Of a DNA stretch of 64,000 nucleotides, positions 1 through 10,228 are shown in pieces. A program made the translations under genes and the position numbers. This DNA is from Allacma fusca (taxonomy: Eukaryota; Arthropoda; Collembola; Symphypleona; Sminthuridae). Numbering within the stretch: position 1 is the stretch's first letter; the number at the start of each line of letters is the position of its first letter. The notes beneath the pieces were generated by a model, which worked only from the letters and a program-made list of their open reading frames with translations, had not been told where the DNA came from and ran no database searches. The stretch is taken from assembly GCA_947179485.1 (NCBI GenBank), contig OX359246.1, positions 55,159,632 through 55,223,631 on the forward strand, given 5' to 3'.

Positions 1-7
1 AAACTAA

Positions 8-136
8 TTCCACCATATAGGAACACGTGACCAGTTACCCAGCATTAGCTGGAATGACCAGAGATTTTTAGCAGTTCCTGGAACTGGAGTACAGATAGAG
101 CGAGCCTTCTCCGATGGCCCAGTTTTTCTGACGTAA
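8..136 (+). pseudogene. Possible hAT transposase C-terminal (dimerisation) remnant
   Basis: One plus-strand frame encodes the stretch FLAVPGTGVQIERAFSDG (about 55-110). It resembles the C-terminal dimerisation motif of hAT-family transposases, which usually reads roughly LAIPATSxxSERxFS. The frame is bounded by stop codons, and the following sequence has further stops, so this is a decayed or truncated scrap cut by the window edge. The 89-residue open frame on the opposite strand is most likely its shadow. hAT-like short elements occur elsewhere in the window. The call rests on one short motif and could be chance. Confidence 0.4.
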
Positions 137-566
137 AAACGCTTATATACATAAGAGTGGAGATACGGTAGGAAATGTTTTTTTCTCAAACGCTTGGCTG
201 AAGTTAAAATCTGGGGAGTTTGAATCGAAAAAAATGTTTTCCATTGCGAAAGCCATTTCAGGTTGCAAAACAAATTCTTAATCGTTTAATTTCTTGGCAT
301 TATTGAACGTTTAGAAAATATTACACTGCGTTTGCATTGTTGCACTGAACTTCTTTATATCGTAGATTTTGCCATCTGTTACCTTTCCAACCTTTATGTA
401 ATCATTTATATCTACTGATAATTCCAGTACTTATATATTCATGCTTTGGAAGAATACAAAATATAAGTAAATCTAATATGATTAATTAATTAATTAAGTC
501 AAAATGTCTTGGTGGCAGATATTTTAATTTTTTATTTCGTGTAATATCTTTGGTAATCTTTTAAAT
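137..566. other. AT-rich spacer, nothing recognised
   Basis: There is no convincing coding frame. The stretch contains a short TTAA-rich tract near 480-497 and otherwise ordinary AT-rich sequence. Confidence 0.5.
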
Positions 567-830
567 TAGTGCAATCGAAAATACCCGGGTAGGTTCAGGT
601 ACTTTTAAAATATACCCGGGTACAGGTACTTTTTTGGGTACTTTTTGGGTACAGGTACTTTTCAGGTACAGGTACTCCTGATTTAGTTTGAGTACAGGTA
701 CAGGTTCAGGAAAATTGAACCCAGGAATTCAGGTACAGGTACGGGTATAGGTTCAAAAAATCCATGTACCCATGATTCAGGTACAGGTACAGGTTCAGGT
801 ACAACATTTTTGTACCCATGCGGAGCACTA
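567..830. mobile_element. Small GGTACA-rich low-complexity element, hAT-like ends
   Basis: The body is a degenerate array of GGTACAGGTACAGG units. The right end reads TACCCATGCGGAGCACTA, which closely matches the terminus of the 1.2-kb element at 24016-25230. The left end may be the TAGTGC at 567, which gives a 6-bp terminal inverted repeat. No clean target-site duplication is visible, so the left border is tentative. The adjoining sequence from 831 is shared with 30848-30950, where no such element is present. Confidence 0.45.
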
Positions 831-935
831 ATTTCACTTAATCAGGATCGGCATCATGTGAAGGTCATGTGGTCCCATTATGTTTGGAATAACATTATGT
901 ATCTTATCTTCTAGTTTCAAGAGTGCTTAAAATGA
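831..935 (+). repeat. Copy 1 of a 100-bp sequence shared with the UGT upstream region
   Basis: This stretch, beginning TTCACTTAATCAGGA, is about 90 percent identical by eye to 30848-30950. The second copy lies just upstream of the second UGT gene. The copies diverge abruptly on the right. On the left, copy 1 begins exactly where the GGTACA-rich element ends. Confidence 0.75.
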
Positions 936-2899
936 ATTAGACTGACTAATTAAATTTCCCGTCGGTAATCGTACAGATAATGCAAAAAATATACATTGGA
1001 AACGCTTTGAATCCAAATAAAAAAGTTCGTGTGGCCTCTTCCATTTTATAAAAAGTACAAGTTAATTTAAACGGTAAATCCAACCGTACATGCCGCAAAC
1101 TTTTCCTGCCAGTTTCTGTACATACATATGCGTTTTCATACCGCATGCACAGCCAGTACTCAGCGTGCACAATTGTGTATGTCTCTGGGCAAAATCGACC
1201 TGTTTACAATTGTTGCTAACAACATTTGAACTTTGCAAAAAAGAAATGTTAACTTCAACAATAAACTAACTCTCAGTGTTCAGTCTACACCTGCATGCAG
1301 TACTGCTTACCCGCTATTTCTCACCCAACGCTTAAATAACCCGAGACAGGATTAACCTGAGACAAACCAACGAACCTATGCACAAATTTTGCTCTAATTG
1401 CGCATAAAATTTTCCTGTAATTACTCATACATCACCTAAACTAATTTTCTGAACGGACCCAGTTTGAATTAGTTTGATTGGTTCGGCAGTTACCGTGCGG
1501 TTATACAAACAGCACAACTGTCAGCACAACTTTCACACTCATAGTAGTAACTTTTAGCTTAAAAAATCGGTACGTTTTTTATTGATGGAAAACTTTGTAA
1601 TTGTTCATATTTTATTACTTAATGTGCTTGTTGAATTAGCTGTCAAGCACTACCTATCAGCAAATATACTTCCTTATTCCAGTGTATGGTTGATGATTAT
1701 GTGTAGGTACATATGTATATATGTTCTGTTTAAATATAATTACTTGTTTTATATTGCATTTTGTTCTCAAACGTTGTTTCACGGGCGAAGTTGAGCAAAG
1801 TTCCCTATTGTTATGGTCTTGGTTGTCTGTTTGTCCGCACATGACTTCCAAACAAATTTAACTAGACAATTCAAAAAATTTACAATGAGACATTATCTAT
1901 GTAATTAGTCAGAACTTCATTAATTTTGGAGAAGATTGGGTCATCTGCTTGACCCCAGGAAATTAAAATAGTTCACATTTATGCACATGCTAATATGTAA
2001 TGTATTTATTATGTGCTTTTTAGAATTGTCTACAGCACATCAAAGTAGTGCGAACACTATGCGTAATGGATATTACAATTTTATAAGCAGTGAAAATTAC
2101 TCATTTCTACTCCATTTTGCTCATTTAGCATAACATAAAAGCTTGTAACAATTATTAGAAGGTAATAATTTTAGGTTTGAGATTCAGTTGCGTGTATTTA
2201 TACTGTCCATAGGTCCAGTAAATCCGCTTACCAGTGCGTGCACCGGGTACAGGGGGGCAGCGGAACATAAAGTGAGAAATATCATCATATTAATTTACAG
2301 TACATACTTAATAAAGGAAGGCAGGGTAAAACTTATATATCAGGCCACTGTATTTCACTCTTTCACATAATCGAGTCTGGTTCGATGAAAGACGGAGTTA
2401 CGATTATACTATAAAGCTTAGTCTTTGGTTATACCAACTTGAGACTAGATTCTAGAAAGAAATACTAAATTCTCAGAAAATCTGGGAAGGTTACATTATA
2501 ATTAAATGATTGGAAATAATTAATGATCGTGCTAAATCAAGAAAAATAAAACTATGAGTTATGATTACAATTAATCCGAAGTTCAATTTAATTTATTCAA
2601 AGGAAATCAAAACGGAACGGAAGCTTAAGATTTAATCAACTAAAAATAAAAGCTGTCTTACGGTTCAACTGCTCACACCTCAGCTCTGTGTAGGCATACC
2701 TCTGTCGATATTAGCTCATAAAAAAGACATTTAATTGCTCTACAAACTTTAGACATGCCAGCTTAAATTTTGAAATCCTACTCAAATTTTTTGTAGAGTA
2801 TTTCAATTCAAAAATGTTTCGACCAAAATTTTTTCGTTAAGAAAGATTCGTTTGAGACTTACTGTGTTTTGAATTGTTGAATACAATTTTAAAGAATCA
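936..2899. other. AT-rich DNA without recognisable gene
   Basis: Only short open frames of up to about 75 residues are present. None has a recognisable domain, and none has codon use that stands out from the surrounding AT-rich DNA. I see no RNA gene or repeat that I can support. Confidence 0.5.
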
Positions 2900-2929
2900 A
2901 AGGACACCGCACAATCCTTACGAGAATAT
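2900..2929. repeat. Outer tip of left terminal inverted repeat
   Basis: This 30-bp tip is the reverse complement of 20738-20767. Its last 13 bases, CTTACGAGAATAT (2917-2929), are duplicated at 7741-7753. They are the target-site duplication of the retrotransposon that interrupted this inverted repeat. Confidence 0.85.
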
Positions 2930-3075
2930 AATAATAATAATTTATTAAGTCGATTTGGCCTTAGCCCTTACAACGTTGCTTGTATTATACATACCGGAAT
3001 CATCTCATAATATGAGTTCCTTAAATTATATCCAATTCAGTCACGGTTATACTTATTGTTAGTAATTTCTTACAC

Positions 3076-3837
3076 CTAAAACTCTTTAAAAAATTCTCTC
3101 ATTTTCATTGCCGACTTCCAGAACCAGAAAAGTCTCATATACTCCTCAGTATTGCGGTGCTCCGTAAACATTTGGATTAGATAGTTGCTTCTATTGATGT
3201 CTTCGCTGCCTCTGAATGAGCTGATGAGGTGTCTATATTGCCTGTAGTGTACACATTCCCACATTATATGAAAGTGATCCTCTATAATTTGACTGTTACA
3301 GAGTTCACAGATTGTAGTTTTCTCCTTAGTCTTCCATACATTGTACATACCATTGAGTAAGTAGGCCTTGCCCACACAGACCTTTGGTATTCCGCTACGC
3401 AAGTTTTGTACTAACTGTACAGCTGCCCAGGGTAAATTTACTTTAAAGAAGTCACTAGCTAGTACATGTGTTTTAATTGTACGAAGCTGTATCAACATAG
3501 GATTATTTTGCAATCTCCCTACATCGTTATTCACTGACCACATGTAGTACTTAGCAATGATACTAGAGAGTTTCACTTTTGAGGGATCAGCTATGATTTC
3601 TTCAAAGTCTTCTTCCATCTGTGATTCTTTGAACATTTCCTGGACTTGTAATATCCAATTAAATTTTACATCAGATTGTGTGTTTACCATTTCTTTAAAG
3701 CAGTTATATGTTATAGCTTCTTCGCCTCTATTCAGTACAAACTTAAACAGGAATTTCAAAGTTGCTTTAAATATCGTACATCTTATATTGATGGCTCCTG
3801 TTTCCAGGCGTATTACATGGCGTGTTATTGGTGACAT
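3076..3837 (-). pseudogene. LINE ORF2, C-terminal portion with zinc-finger-like motif
   Basis: This is the C-terminal end of the LINE polymerase in a shifted frame. It contains a cysteine/histidine cluster, CELCNSQIIEDHFHIMWEC (near 3255-3315). This matches the CX2C...H...C C-terminal finger common in non-LTR ORF2 proteins and thought to aid nucleic-acid binding. The short overlap with the RT frame (3767-3837) shows a frameshift mutation, since both frames read plausible protein near LLNVTNNTP. It ends 146 bp before the (ATT)n tail. Confidence 0.75.
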
Positions 3838-4795
3838 TCAATAGCCTTCGGAGAAACTGCGTCTGGATCATGACAAGTTCCTTTAAGTATCTTAGTCCCC
3901 ATATTGGGGTGGCATATAATACTATAGACGAAACTAGGGAGTCAAACAGCGCAATGCATGTCTTCACATTGTTAATTTTAGCTTTCCAGCACAAGGCGAA
4001 GAGATTCGCTAGTGCAGGTTTGGATTTACAAATAAAGTGAGTTTTCGCCATGTTAAAAACTGATGTGGATTGAAAGGGTACTCCTAAATATGTGTACGAT
4101 TTAACAGTTTCAACCTCGTTTTGATTCCACACGAACTTATCCTTCTTACTGTGTCTCCCTCCTTTACTAAATATAACAATTTTTGTTTTCCCTAGATTTA
4201 CCTTAAGATTATTGTCGTCAAAGAATTTGCTTAATACATTAATTTGTCTTTGTAAATCATGACTCGTTTTCGCCGTAAGTACAATATCATCCGCATATAG
4301 GAGAATATTAATTACCTTGTTATGCATTTCAATTCCTTTCACGGAGGTATCATTCAGAATCTTTACAATCTTATCTATATATATACTAAACAATGTAGGA
4401 GATAGTGTCTCCCCCTGCAGCACACCTTTGAGAATATTGATGGACCCCGTAAGTCCATTGTTCCCTCTTATTTGTGTTCTTGCTTTGCTGTATATGTCCT
4501 TGATGCATTCAACAAGATGCTTACTTATTCCTTCCTCCAGCAGTCTGTTCCATAGGAGATTTTGCACTATCGAATCGAACGCTTGACTAAGATCCACAAA
4601 AAGAGTGTACAACTTGCCTTTTGGCTTCGAGGTCATTTTACATATCATACCATAAAGTGAAAATACATGCTCAGCACACCCTTTACCACCCCTATACGCT
4701 GCTTGGTTGTCCGAAATAGTCTTATGGGTTGTGCAATGATCTTGCACCCGCTTTGCAATAACAGCTGTGTATAATTTTACAATAGTATTGAGCAA
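3767..4795 (-). pseudogene. LINE ORF2, reverse transcriptase portion
   Basis: This RT segment carries FVDLSQAFDS (first catalytic Asp), LQGETLSPTLFSIYI and the active-site box YADD (near 4285). Sequence upstream of 4795 (4796-4912) continues the same RT in frame, with the NYRPISL motif, after an in-frame TGA near 4913. At the downstream end the frame shifts around 3830 and the protein continues in the next piece. The RT copies element RNA from a nicked chromosomal 3' end. This copy cannot produce an uninterrupted protein. Confidence 0.9.
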
Positions 4796-4958
4796 TGAAA
4801 TTGGTCGGTAGTTACTCGGGCAATTCTTATTTCCTTTTTTGAAAATTGGACAGGTGATTATATTTCCCCAACTATCAGGAATACTTCTCTCGCGCAGATT
4901 CTCTCAGATCTCTAGCGCATGATTTAAAAGCCCAGTGAGGTATGTCAGGTTCATTTCA

Positions 4959-6401
4959 TCAAAGCTTTTCCAGACTTGATTTCTTTAGAGCGTTTCGCAC
5001 TTCTGTAGTTGTGATCAACACCTCAGTTTGTAAGTTAACATTTGCTATTACGGCAGGTACAGAGTTATTTGCTTCCCAATCGTTTTCAAAAGGTTTCTTG
5101 AAATGACATTCCCATTGTTCATCTGTAATATCGTTTTCGGTCTGTGTAAACCTAGAGTTCCTGAATACCTTGATTGCTTGCCAAAATTCGGCTGAGGTTT
5201 TGCTGTAGGATATTTGTTGCTGAATATTTGAGTAAAAATCTTGCTTTTTCTTAAAGATGGTTTTTTGGTATAATTTCTTTGTACTAGCGTAGTCCTCCAG
5301 AGCTGATCCCATGTTTAACTGATTACATTTTCTCAATTTCTTCAATTTTTGAAGTACATGCTTCTTTTTCATTTTACATTCTATGTCGAACCATTTTGGT
5401 CCAAAGGATTTGTTTCTGATATGGAATCCTCGGCAAGTCATACCGTTGGCTGCAGCTGCTTCATTTACAGCTTCAATAAGTTGTTCTAAGCTGTGTTGGG
5501 CTTTCGGGCAATTGTGTATGTAACTCGTCTTTAAGTGTTCCTTAAACTCTTCCCTTCGTTCCGGATTCCAGTGTATTTTATTACACACTATTTTCGCATG
5601 GCTCATTTGTTCTGCTTTAAAATTGAGAAGTATAATGTTGTGGTCTGATTCAACTGTTTCAATTACTTCAAAGTCACGAATTTTGTCTAGCGTGCTCAGG
5701 GTACATATTCCCAAATCAATGGTGCTAGCACCCATGTGGTTTACAAATGTGAATTTCCCGTTTGGGTCTGACAAGCTTCTACCATTAAGTTTGATCATGT
5801 TTAAGTCAACTACAGTATTAATAATAGTTTTCCCTTTCCGATTGCATATTTTATCCATATTCTTTCTTTGTTTGCATATGGCTGTGATTACATTATTGTT
5901 TTGATTCTCACACTCCTTTCCTTCTCCCACCCTACCATTAAGGTCTCCTAGTAGAATAACATTTTTGCAGAACAGGTCATGCTTTTTAAAGATTGCTTCA
6001 ATTATATTCTCATTTTCTGTTGGAGGCAAGTACATAAAGACAAATGTTCCTATTTTGTCTAATGTTATGACAACATATCTCTCATTTATCTCAACATTTC
6101 TATACAATCCAGAGAAAGCTTTCATTATTCCAACTAAAATACCGCCACTCGGTCGTCCTCTGTTTTTAGTAATTGGATCAGAAAATATTAAGTCATAATT
6201 ATTTAAAAAGTGGCTGTCGCCCAGCGTGTTCCTATTTCTCATACATGTTTCCGTCAAACAAAATATACTTGGATTTAACTCACACAGCTTATTTAATTTC
6301 AAATGCGCATTCATTTTTATCCCGTGAACATTCCAGTATAATACATTACCAAGCTGGCTATAGCCATTGTCAGTGTGACGTTGTACGGGTTGGCCTAATT
6401 C
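4959..6401 (-). pseudogene. LINE ORF2, endonuclease portion
   Basis: This encodes an apurinic-type endonuclease (exonuclease-endonuclease-phosphatase fold), which nicks the target DNA for target-primed reverse transcription. Visible motifs in order are WNVHGIK, LTETCMRN (catalytic Glu), LLGDLNGRVG (Asp/Asn) and SDHNIILLNF (Asp-His). The first motif lies upstream of the first ATG (6314), in a frame directly continuous with ORF1 apart from the ORF1 stop TGA. After the endonuclease comes a linker of about 200 residues. The frame is lost near 4960, where the reading continues in another frame toward the RT. The catalytic residues are intact, but the gene as a whole is broken. Confidence 0.85.
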
Positions 6402-7184
6402 TCATTGTACATCTTCCATGCTTTCTCCAGGTTTCTTCTTTCGGAGTTCACGCTGGACTTTTGCCTTTACTGAGTCTTCTTTGCTTAGGTCTGGGTTGAT
6501 GTATATACGGATTCTCTTGTTTTTAAGTAGCTTCCGGTTCTTCAGCACAGTTTCACGTTCACTTATTCTAGCGAATGTGACTTTCATCGCTCTTGGGTAT
6601 TTGGAACCGGTTGCCCTCTTGATCCTGTACGCATCTTCAATGAAGACATCATCAATTTCCAAGTCGTTTCGTAAAATCCTCTGTATATTCTCATATAGCT
6701 GCTCTCTAGTTTCTCCTTCTGCTTCAGTAATGCCAAAGAACATTAAATTGTTTCTTCTGCAAAGCTTATCAAGTCTTCCCTCAACCGTGTTAACTTTCTT
6801 CTGCAGGTTTTCATTTTCTTTCTTGCAGTCCCCTATTTGTTGCTTTAGATACGAGTTTTCATCTTCCAGTTCATCTACGCGTGCCTCCAGAACTTCCAGT
6901 CTGCCCTGAAGATTTGCTTCCACCGATTCAAGTTTTCTTGTTATGTTTGCTGTAATTTTGTTCTCCATTTTCTTCATTCGGTCCAAAAGTATGCTCATAC
7001 TGTCCTTCTTCAAACGTGTTTCTTGGTTTTTAGCCTTTTTGGTTTCCCCATCATTTATTTCCTCTTCGTTTCTCCGCTTTCCAGCGACTGCTTCATCGTT
7101 TCTGGGTGAAGTATTTGGCCCTATCAGTATCCCGCCTTTTGGCTTTGTAGTAGTAGCTTTGGGTGAGTGCTTCATAAATGACAT
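6402..7184 (-). CDS. LINE ORF1 protein (coiled coil plus RRM-like domain)
   Basis: This 260-residue protein has a lysine-rich N-terminus (about 1-60). A long heptad-like coiled coil (about 60-130) has repeated leucines and charged residues. The C-terminal half begins RRNNLMFFGI and continues with a YRIKR stretch and conserved basic residues, as in the L1-like ORF1 RNA-binding domain. ORF1 proteins form trimers that coat the element RNA and act as nucleic-acid chaperones in the ribonucleoprotein. The start ATG at 7184 is followed by a polar, Ser/Lys/Pro-rich start typical of such proteins. It ends in TGA in the same frame as ORF2, with no ATG for another 29 codons. The ORF is intact here although ORF2 is not. 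Confidence 0.8.
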   Translation of the reverse strand: MSFMKHSPKATTTKPKGGILIGPNTSPRNDEAVAGKRRNEEEINDGETKKAKNQETRLKKDSMSILLDRMKKMENKITANITRKLESVEANLQGRLEVLEARVDELEDENSYLKQQIGDCKKENENLQKKVNTVEGRLDKLCRRNNLMFFGITEAEGETREQLYENIQRILRNDLEIDDVFIEDAYRIKRATGSKYPRAMKVTFARISERETVLKNRKLLKNKRIRIYINPDLSKEDSVKAKVQRELRKKKPGESMEDVQ

Positions 7185-7753
7185 CTTGTCCAGGTGCTGT
7201 TAATAATGTTATGTATTAGTGTGTATTCTCGGTACTCAGGTTTATTTTACTTCAGCCACTCTTATCACTTTCGGCTGTTTTCAATGCTAATATACATTCT
7301 GTGGATTGAATGTTACTAATAATTTACTTATCTTAGACTGGCTGCCTGGCCAGCTATATGTGATGCAGTGCAGTCATTCAGCTTTGCATAAAGGTTTAGC
7401 TGCCAGGCTGTTGGGTGTTTAAGGCAGTATGCACGTATGTTCTAATACACAGTTATGCACTAAAACTACTGGTCAACACCCTGATGTTTTTCCTTTAGAG
7501 CAGCACTTAAGTTCCAATTTCCAAAAAACAAACTTTTTCACACCCAATTTTCGGGTTTCTCCTCTTTGTTTCTCACAGTTTTTCTTTCTGTCTGATTTGC
7601 TGCAGTTTTAGCTCTGTTTTGACACTCTTTTGCGCTCGGTATCTCCAGGTTTTCTCGCCTAAATATTATTGTTTCCCGGAGCACTTGCAATGCACGTCCA
7701 CTCTTAGTCCAGCTTACTTCAGGTTTTTTTGACTAAAAATCTTACGAGAATAT

Positions 7754-8142
7754 GCCCCCTGTTTGATCTCGATAAGAAAATTACTGGAGGGTGCACCTTG
7801 AAGAGTAGATCATTTTTGATAATTGGCCCAAAGAAATCGTAATGCAGGATTCGGAGATATCCCGGGTTAAAGTTACCGAAAAATGAGGGGGGGGCTCAAG
7901 GGGTCCCAAAAATTTCAAACCGTGAAAATTAGCGATTAGAACATTTAGAACTTCAAAAATGGCAAGAATAAAAATTAAATAACGTGTAAAAAAAATTCAG
8001 CCAGATATGACCTCAACTTTCCAAGATACTGACCTCAAGACGTCAAAGAACGTCGATACCGGTTTCATATTCTAAACGCTGATTAAACTGGCCCAGATTA
8101 GAACTAGGGCTTTCATTAGACATATATTCAACGTGTGCCGAG
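7754..8142. repeat. Left terminal inverted repeat, inner part
   Basis: The sequence resumes with GCCCCCTGTTTGATCTCG and is the near-perfect reverse complement of the right arm. It includes a G-run, a GGGGTCCC segment and the CCGGTTTCATATTC segment. It leads straight into the inverted satellite copies. Confidence 0.85.
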
Positions 8143-9060
8143 TTTGGTTCCAGTTTGTGACACGATGACCAAGCTGTGACCTCCGAGGTCAATATCTTGT
8201 CCATACCGGATTTGGTGCCTTAAAATCTATCGAATTGCCCGCAAATAGACTAGAACTTTTAGTTTAAGCCCACATAAGCTGCTTGTGAAGTTTGGTTCCA
8301 TTTAGTGACACGATGACCAAGCTGTGACCTCCGAGGTCAATATCTTGTCCATACCGGATTTGGTGCCTTAAAATCATTCGAATTGCCCGCAAATAGACTA
8401 GAACGTTTAGTTTACGCCCACATAAGCTGCTTGTAAAGTTTGGTTCCATTTAGTGACACGATGACCAAGCTGTGACCTCCGAAGTCAATACCTTATCCGT
8501 ACCGGATTTAGTGTCTAAAAATCATTTGAATTGCCCGAAAATAGACTAGAACGTTTAGTTTAAGCCCAGATACGTTTCCTGGCAAGTTTGGTTCCATTTG
8601 GTGCCACGATGACCCAGATGTGACCTGCGAGGTCAATACCTTATCCATACCGGATTCGGTTCCAAAAAATTATTCGAGTTACCAGCAAATAGACTAGAAC
8701 GTTTAGTTCAAGTCCAGATAAGTTTCCTGTCAAGATTGGTTCCATTTGGTGACACGATGACCCAGATGTGACCTCCGAGGGCAATATCACACACATACCG
8801 GTGTTATTGCCTAAACATCATTCTAATTTCCAGCAAATATGCTAGAAGATTCGGTTTAAGCCCAGATGAGCTGCCTGTCACGTTTGGTTCCAGTTAGTGA
8901 CCTTGTGAAGCATCAGTGACATTGTATACAAACAGCGCATCTATACCGGTTTCCCGCCCCTAACCTTAATGAAATCGGCCCGAAATAGATCTTTCTCATG
9001 TTGTACCAGTAAGTCGCCTGCCAAGTTTGGTTCCAGTTGGTGACCTCTGGGCGTTGCAGA
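8143..9060 (-). repeat. Short subterminal satellite array, inverted relative to the main array
   Basis: GTTTGGTTCCA recurs at about 8143, 8291, 8439, 8587, 8735, 8883 and 9025, close to a 148-bp period. Each unit carries GTGACACGATGACC and the TGACCT..AGGTCA core. The copies decay away from the inverted repeat. The orientation is opposite to that of the array at 13146-20340, so the transposon is a large inverted structure. Confidence 0.9.
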
Positions 9061-10110
9061 GAACTGATGGGTTCATAAATATATTACTTATACTTAGATA
9101 AAACGTGTTCGAGTGGTCTCAAAATTACCTCAATCCTTTTGAATATGTACAATTTTTGCAGGTTCTGAGTTTGGTTCCTTTTTGAATTTGGTCAGTGACC
9201 ACGTGGGTAGCTTTAAAATATCGTTTTTTCTACATCGTAGTCGACGACTTCGAGATTATACTATACGTTTCTCATATGCTCCATTCACTATGATGGTATT
9301 TATGTTTACACTGTTGACGTAATATCCCGGCAATGACATCGTATGTCAGCATAATCTCATACCTGTTGTCGTAAGAACAAGTATAGCAATTGTTCCAAAA
9401 TTGCTTAAAACTTTGCCATTATGTTTATTTTAGTTTCCCGCAACGTTTTGTTGGACTTCATATACGTGCTTGTTGACTCAGTAATAGCTTTGCCCCAACG
9501 GTTATCTTCATGAACGGTCGGCGGCATTCTGGTTAATTAGTTTGACCGATCTGTTTTTATGCCTACAAATTATTGAAATTGCCGTGAATTAACCTATACG
9601 TTGGAAACAGATAGAACGCATCCAAACATAGGTTTCACTTGGGGACTAATAACTCATCAGTTAACGTGTTTCACATTCATACCCATTTGCTGACCAAAGT
9701 TTCGACCTGCATTCGTTCAAAAATTATTGTGGATGTACAACGCAACGAGGACTCATCGGTTTAGTCAATTGCTGAAATAGTCCCCATACTTGCTTTTTTA
9801 CACAAATGTTTTTGAAAAATAAATGCCAAATAAACGCAGTTATAGTTTTTCGTGAGGTCTAGTTTTGCAGAAACTACTAACGTTATGGACTTTCTTAACT
9901 CCACATACATATCAATTACGATTGATTCCCTTTCTATTTTCCGACAAAGTAAATAAACATTCCTTGTAACATGTGTGTGCTAATAAGCGACCACAGGTTC
10001 TTCATTTCCTTGTATCAAACTTGTATGATGATGATTGTATCCTGCCCAATTTCAATTATAACCGATAAAATTTACAAATGTAAAAGCATTTTTGAGGCTT
10101 GAACGACAAA
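9061..10110. other. Transposon interior without recognised content
   Basis: AT-rich sequence with no convincing ORF. One further degraded GTTTGGTTCC motif near 9170 suggests that the satellite once extended a little further. Confidence 0.5.
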
Positions 10111-10215
10111 GCGTCTCGCCCCGACTTCTCTTGATTCGCGGTGTCGGCACGGGGTTTCGGCTTGCGCCTAACGAGGGCGGCCTCCTTCCCGTGCCACAGC
10201 GAATCAGTCATTGAA
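10111..10215. repeat. Hairpin repeat, copy 1
   Basis: The core (10132-10206) folds as an imperfect stem-loop. The outer arms are TGATTCGC/GCGAATCA and the inner arms GGCACGGG/CCCGTGCC. A diverged direct copy lies at 11854-11958, and the two bracket the transposase remnant. Confidence 0.7.
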
Positions 10216-10228
10216 GGAATTGCTTTAG

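Larger units (their letters stand above)
2930..7740 (-). mobile_element. Non-LTR retrotransposon (LINE), 4.8 kb, inserted in the left inverted repeat
   Basis: A minus-strand LINE has an ORF1 (7184-6402) and an endonuclease/RT ORF2 broken into pieces (6401-3076). Its 3' end, at low coordinates, carries an (ATT)n-like tail instead of poly(A). A perfect 13-bp target duplication, CTTACGAGAATAT, flanks it at 2917-2929 and 7741-7753. The element looks full length, with about 0.55 kb of 5' leader (7185-7740) and about 0.15 kb of 3' UTR. ORF2 contains at least one stop and two frameshifts, so this copy is dead. I cannot place the clade; CR1/L2/Jockey-type groups with a coiled-coil ORF1 are candidates. 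Confidence 0.9.

Noticed and set aside
3557-7203. Plus-strand ORFs up to 163 codons over the LINE
   Set aside because: They are antisense to ORF1 and ORF2 segments with clear motifs on the minus strand.
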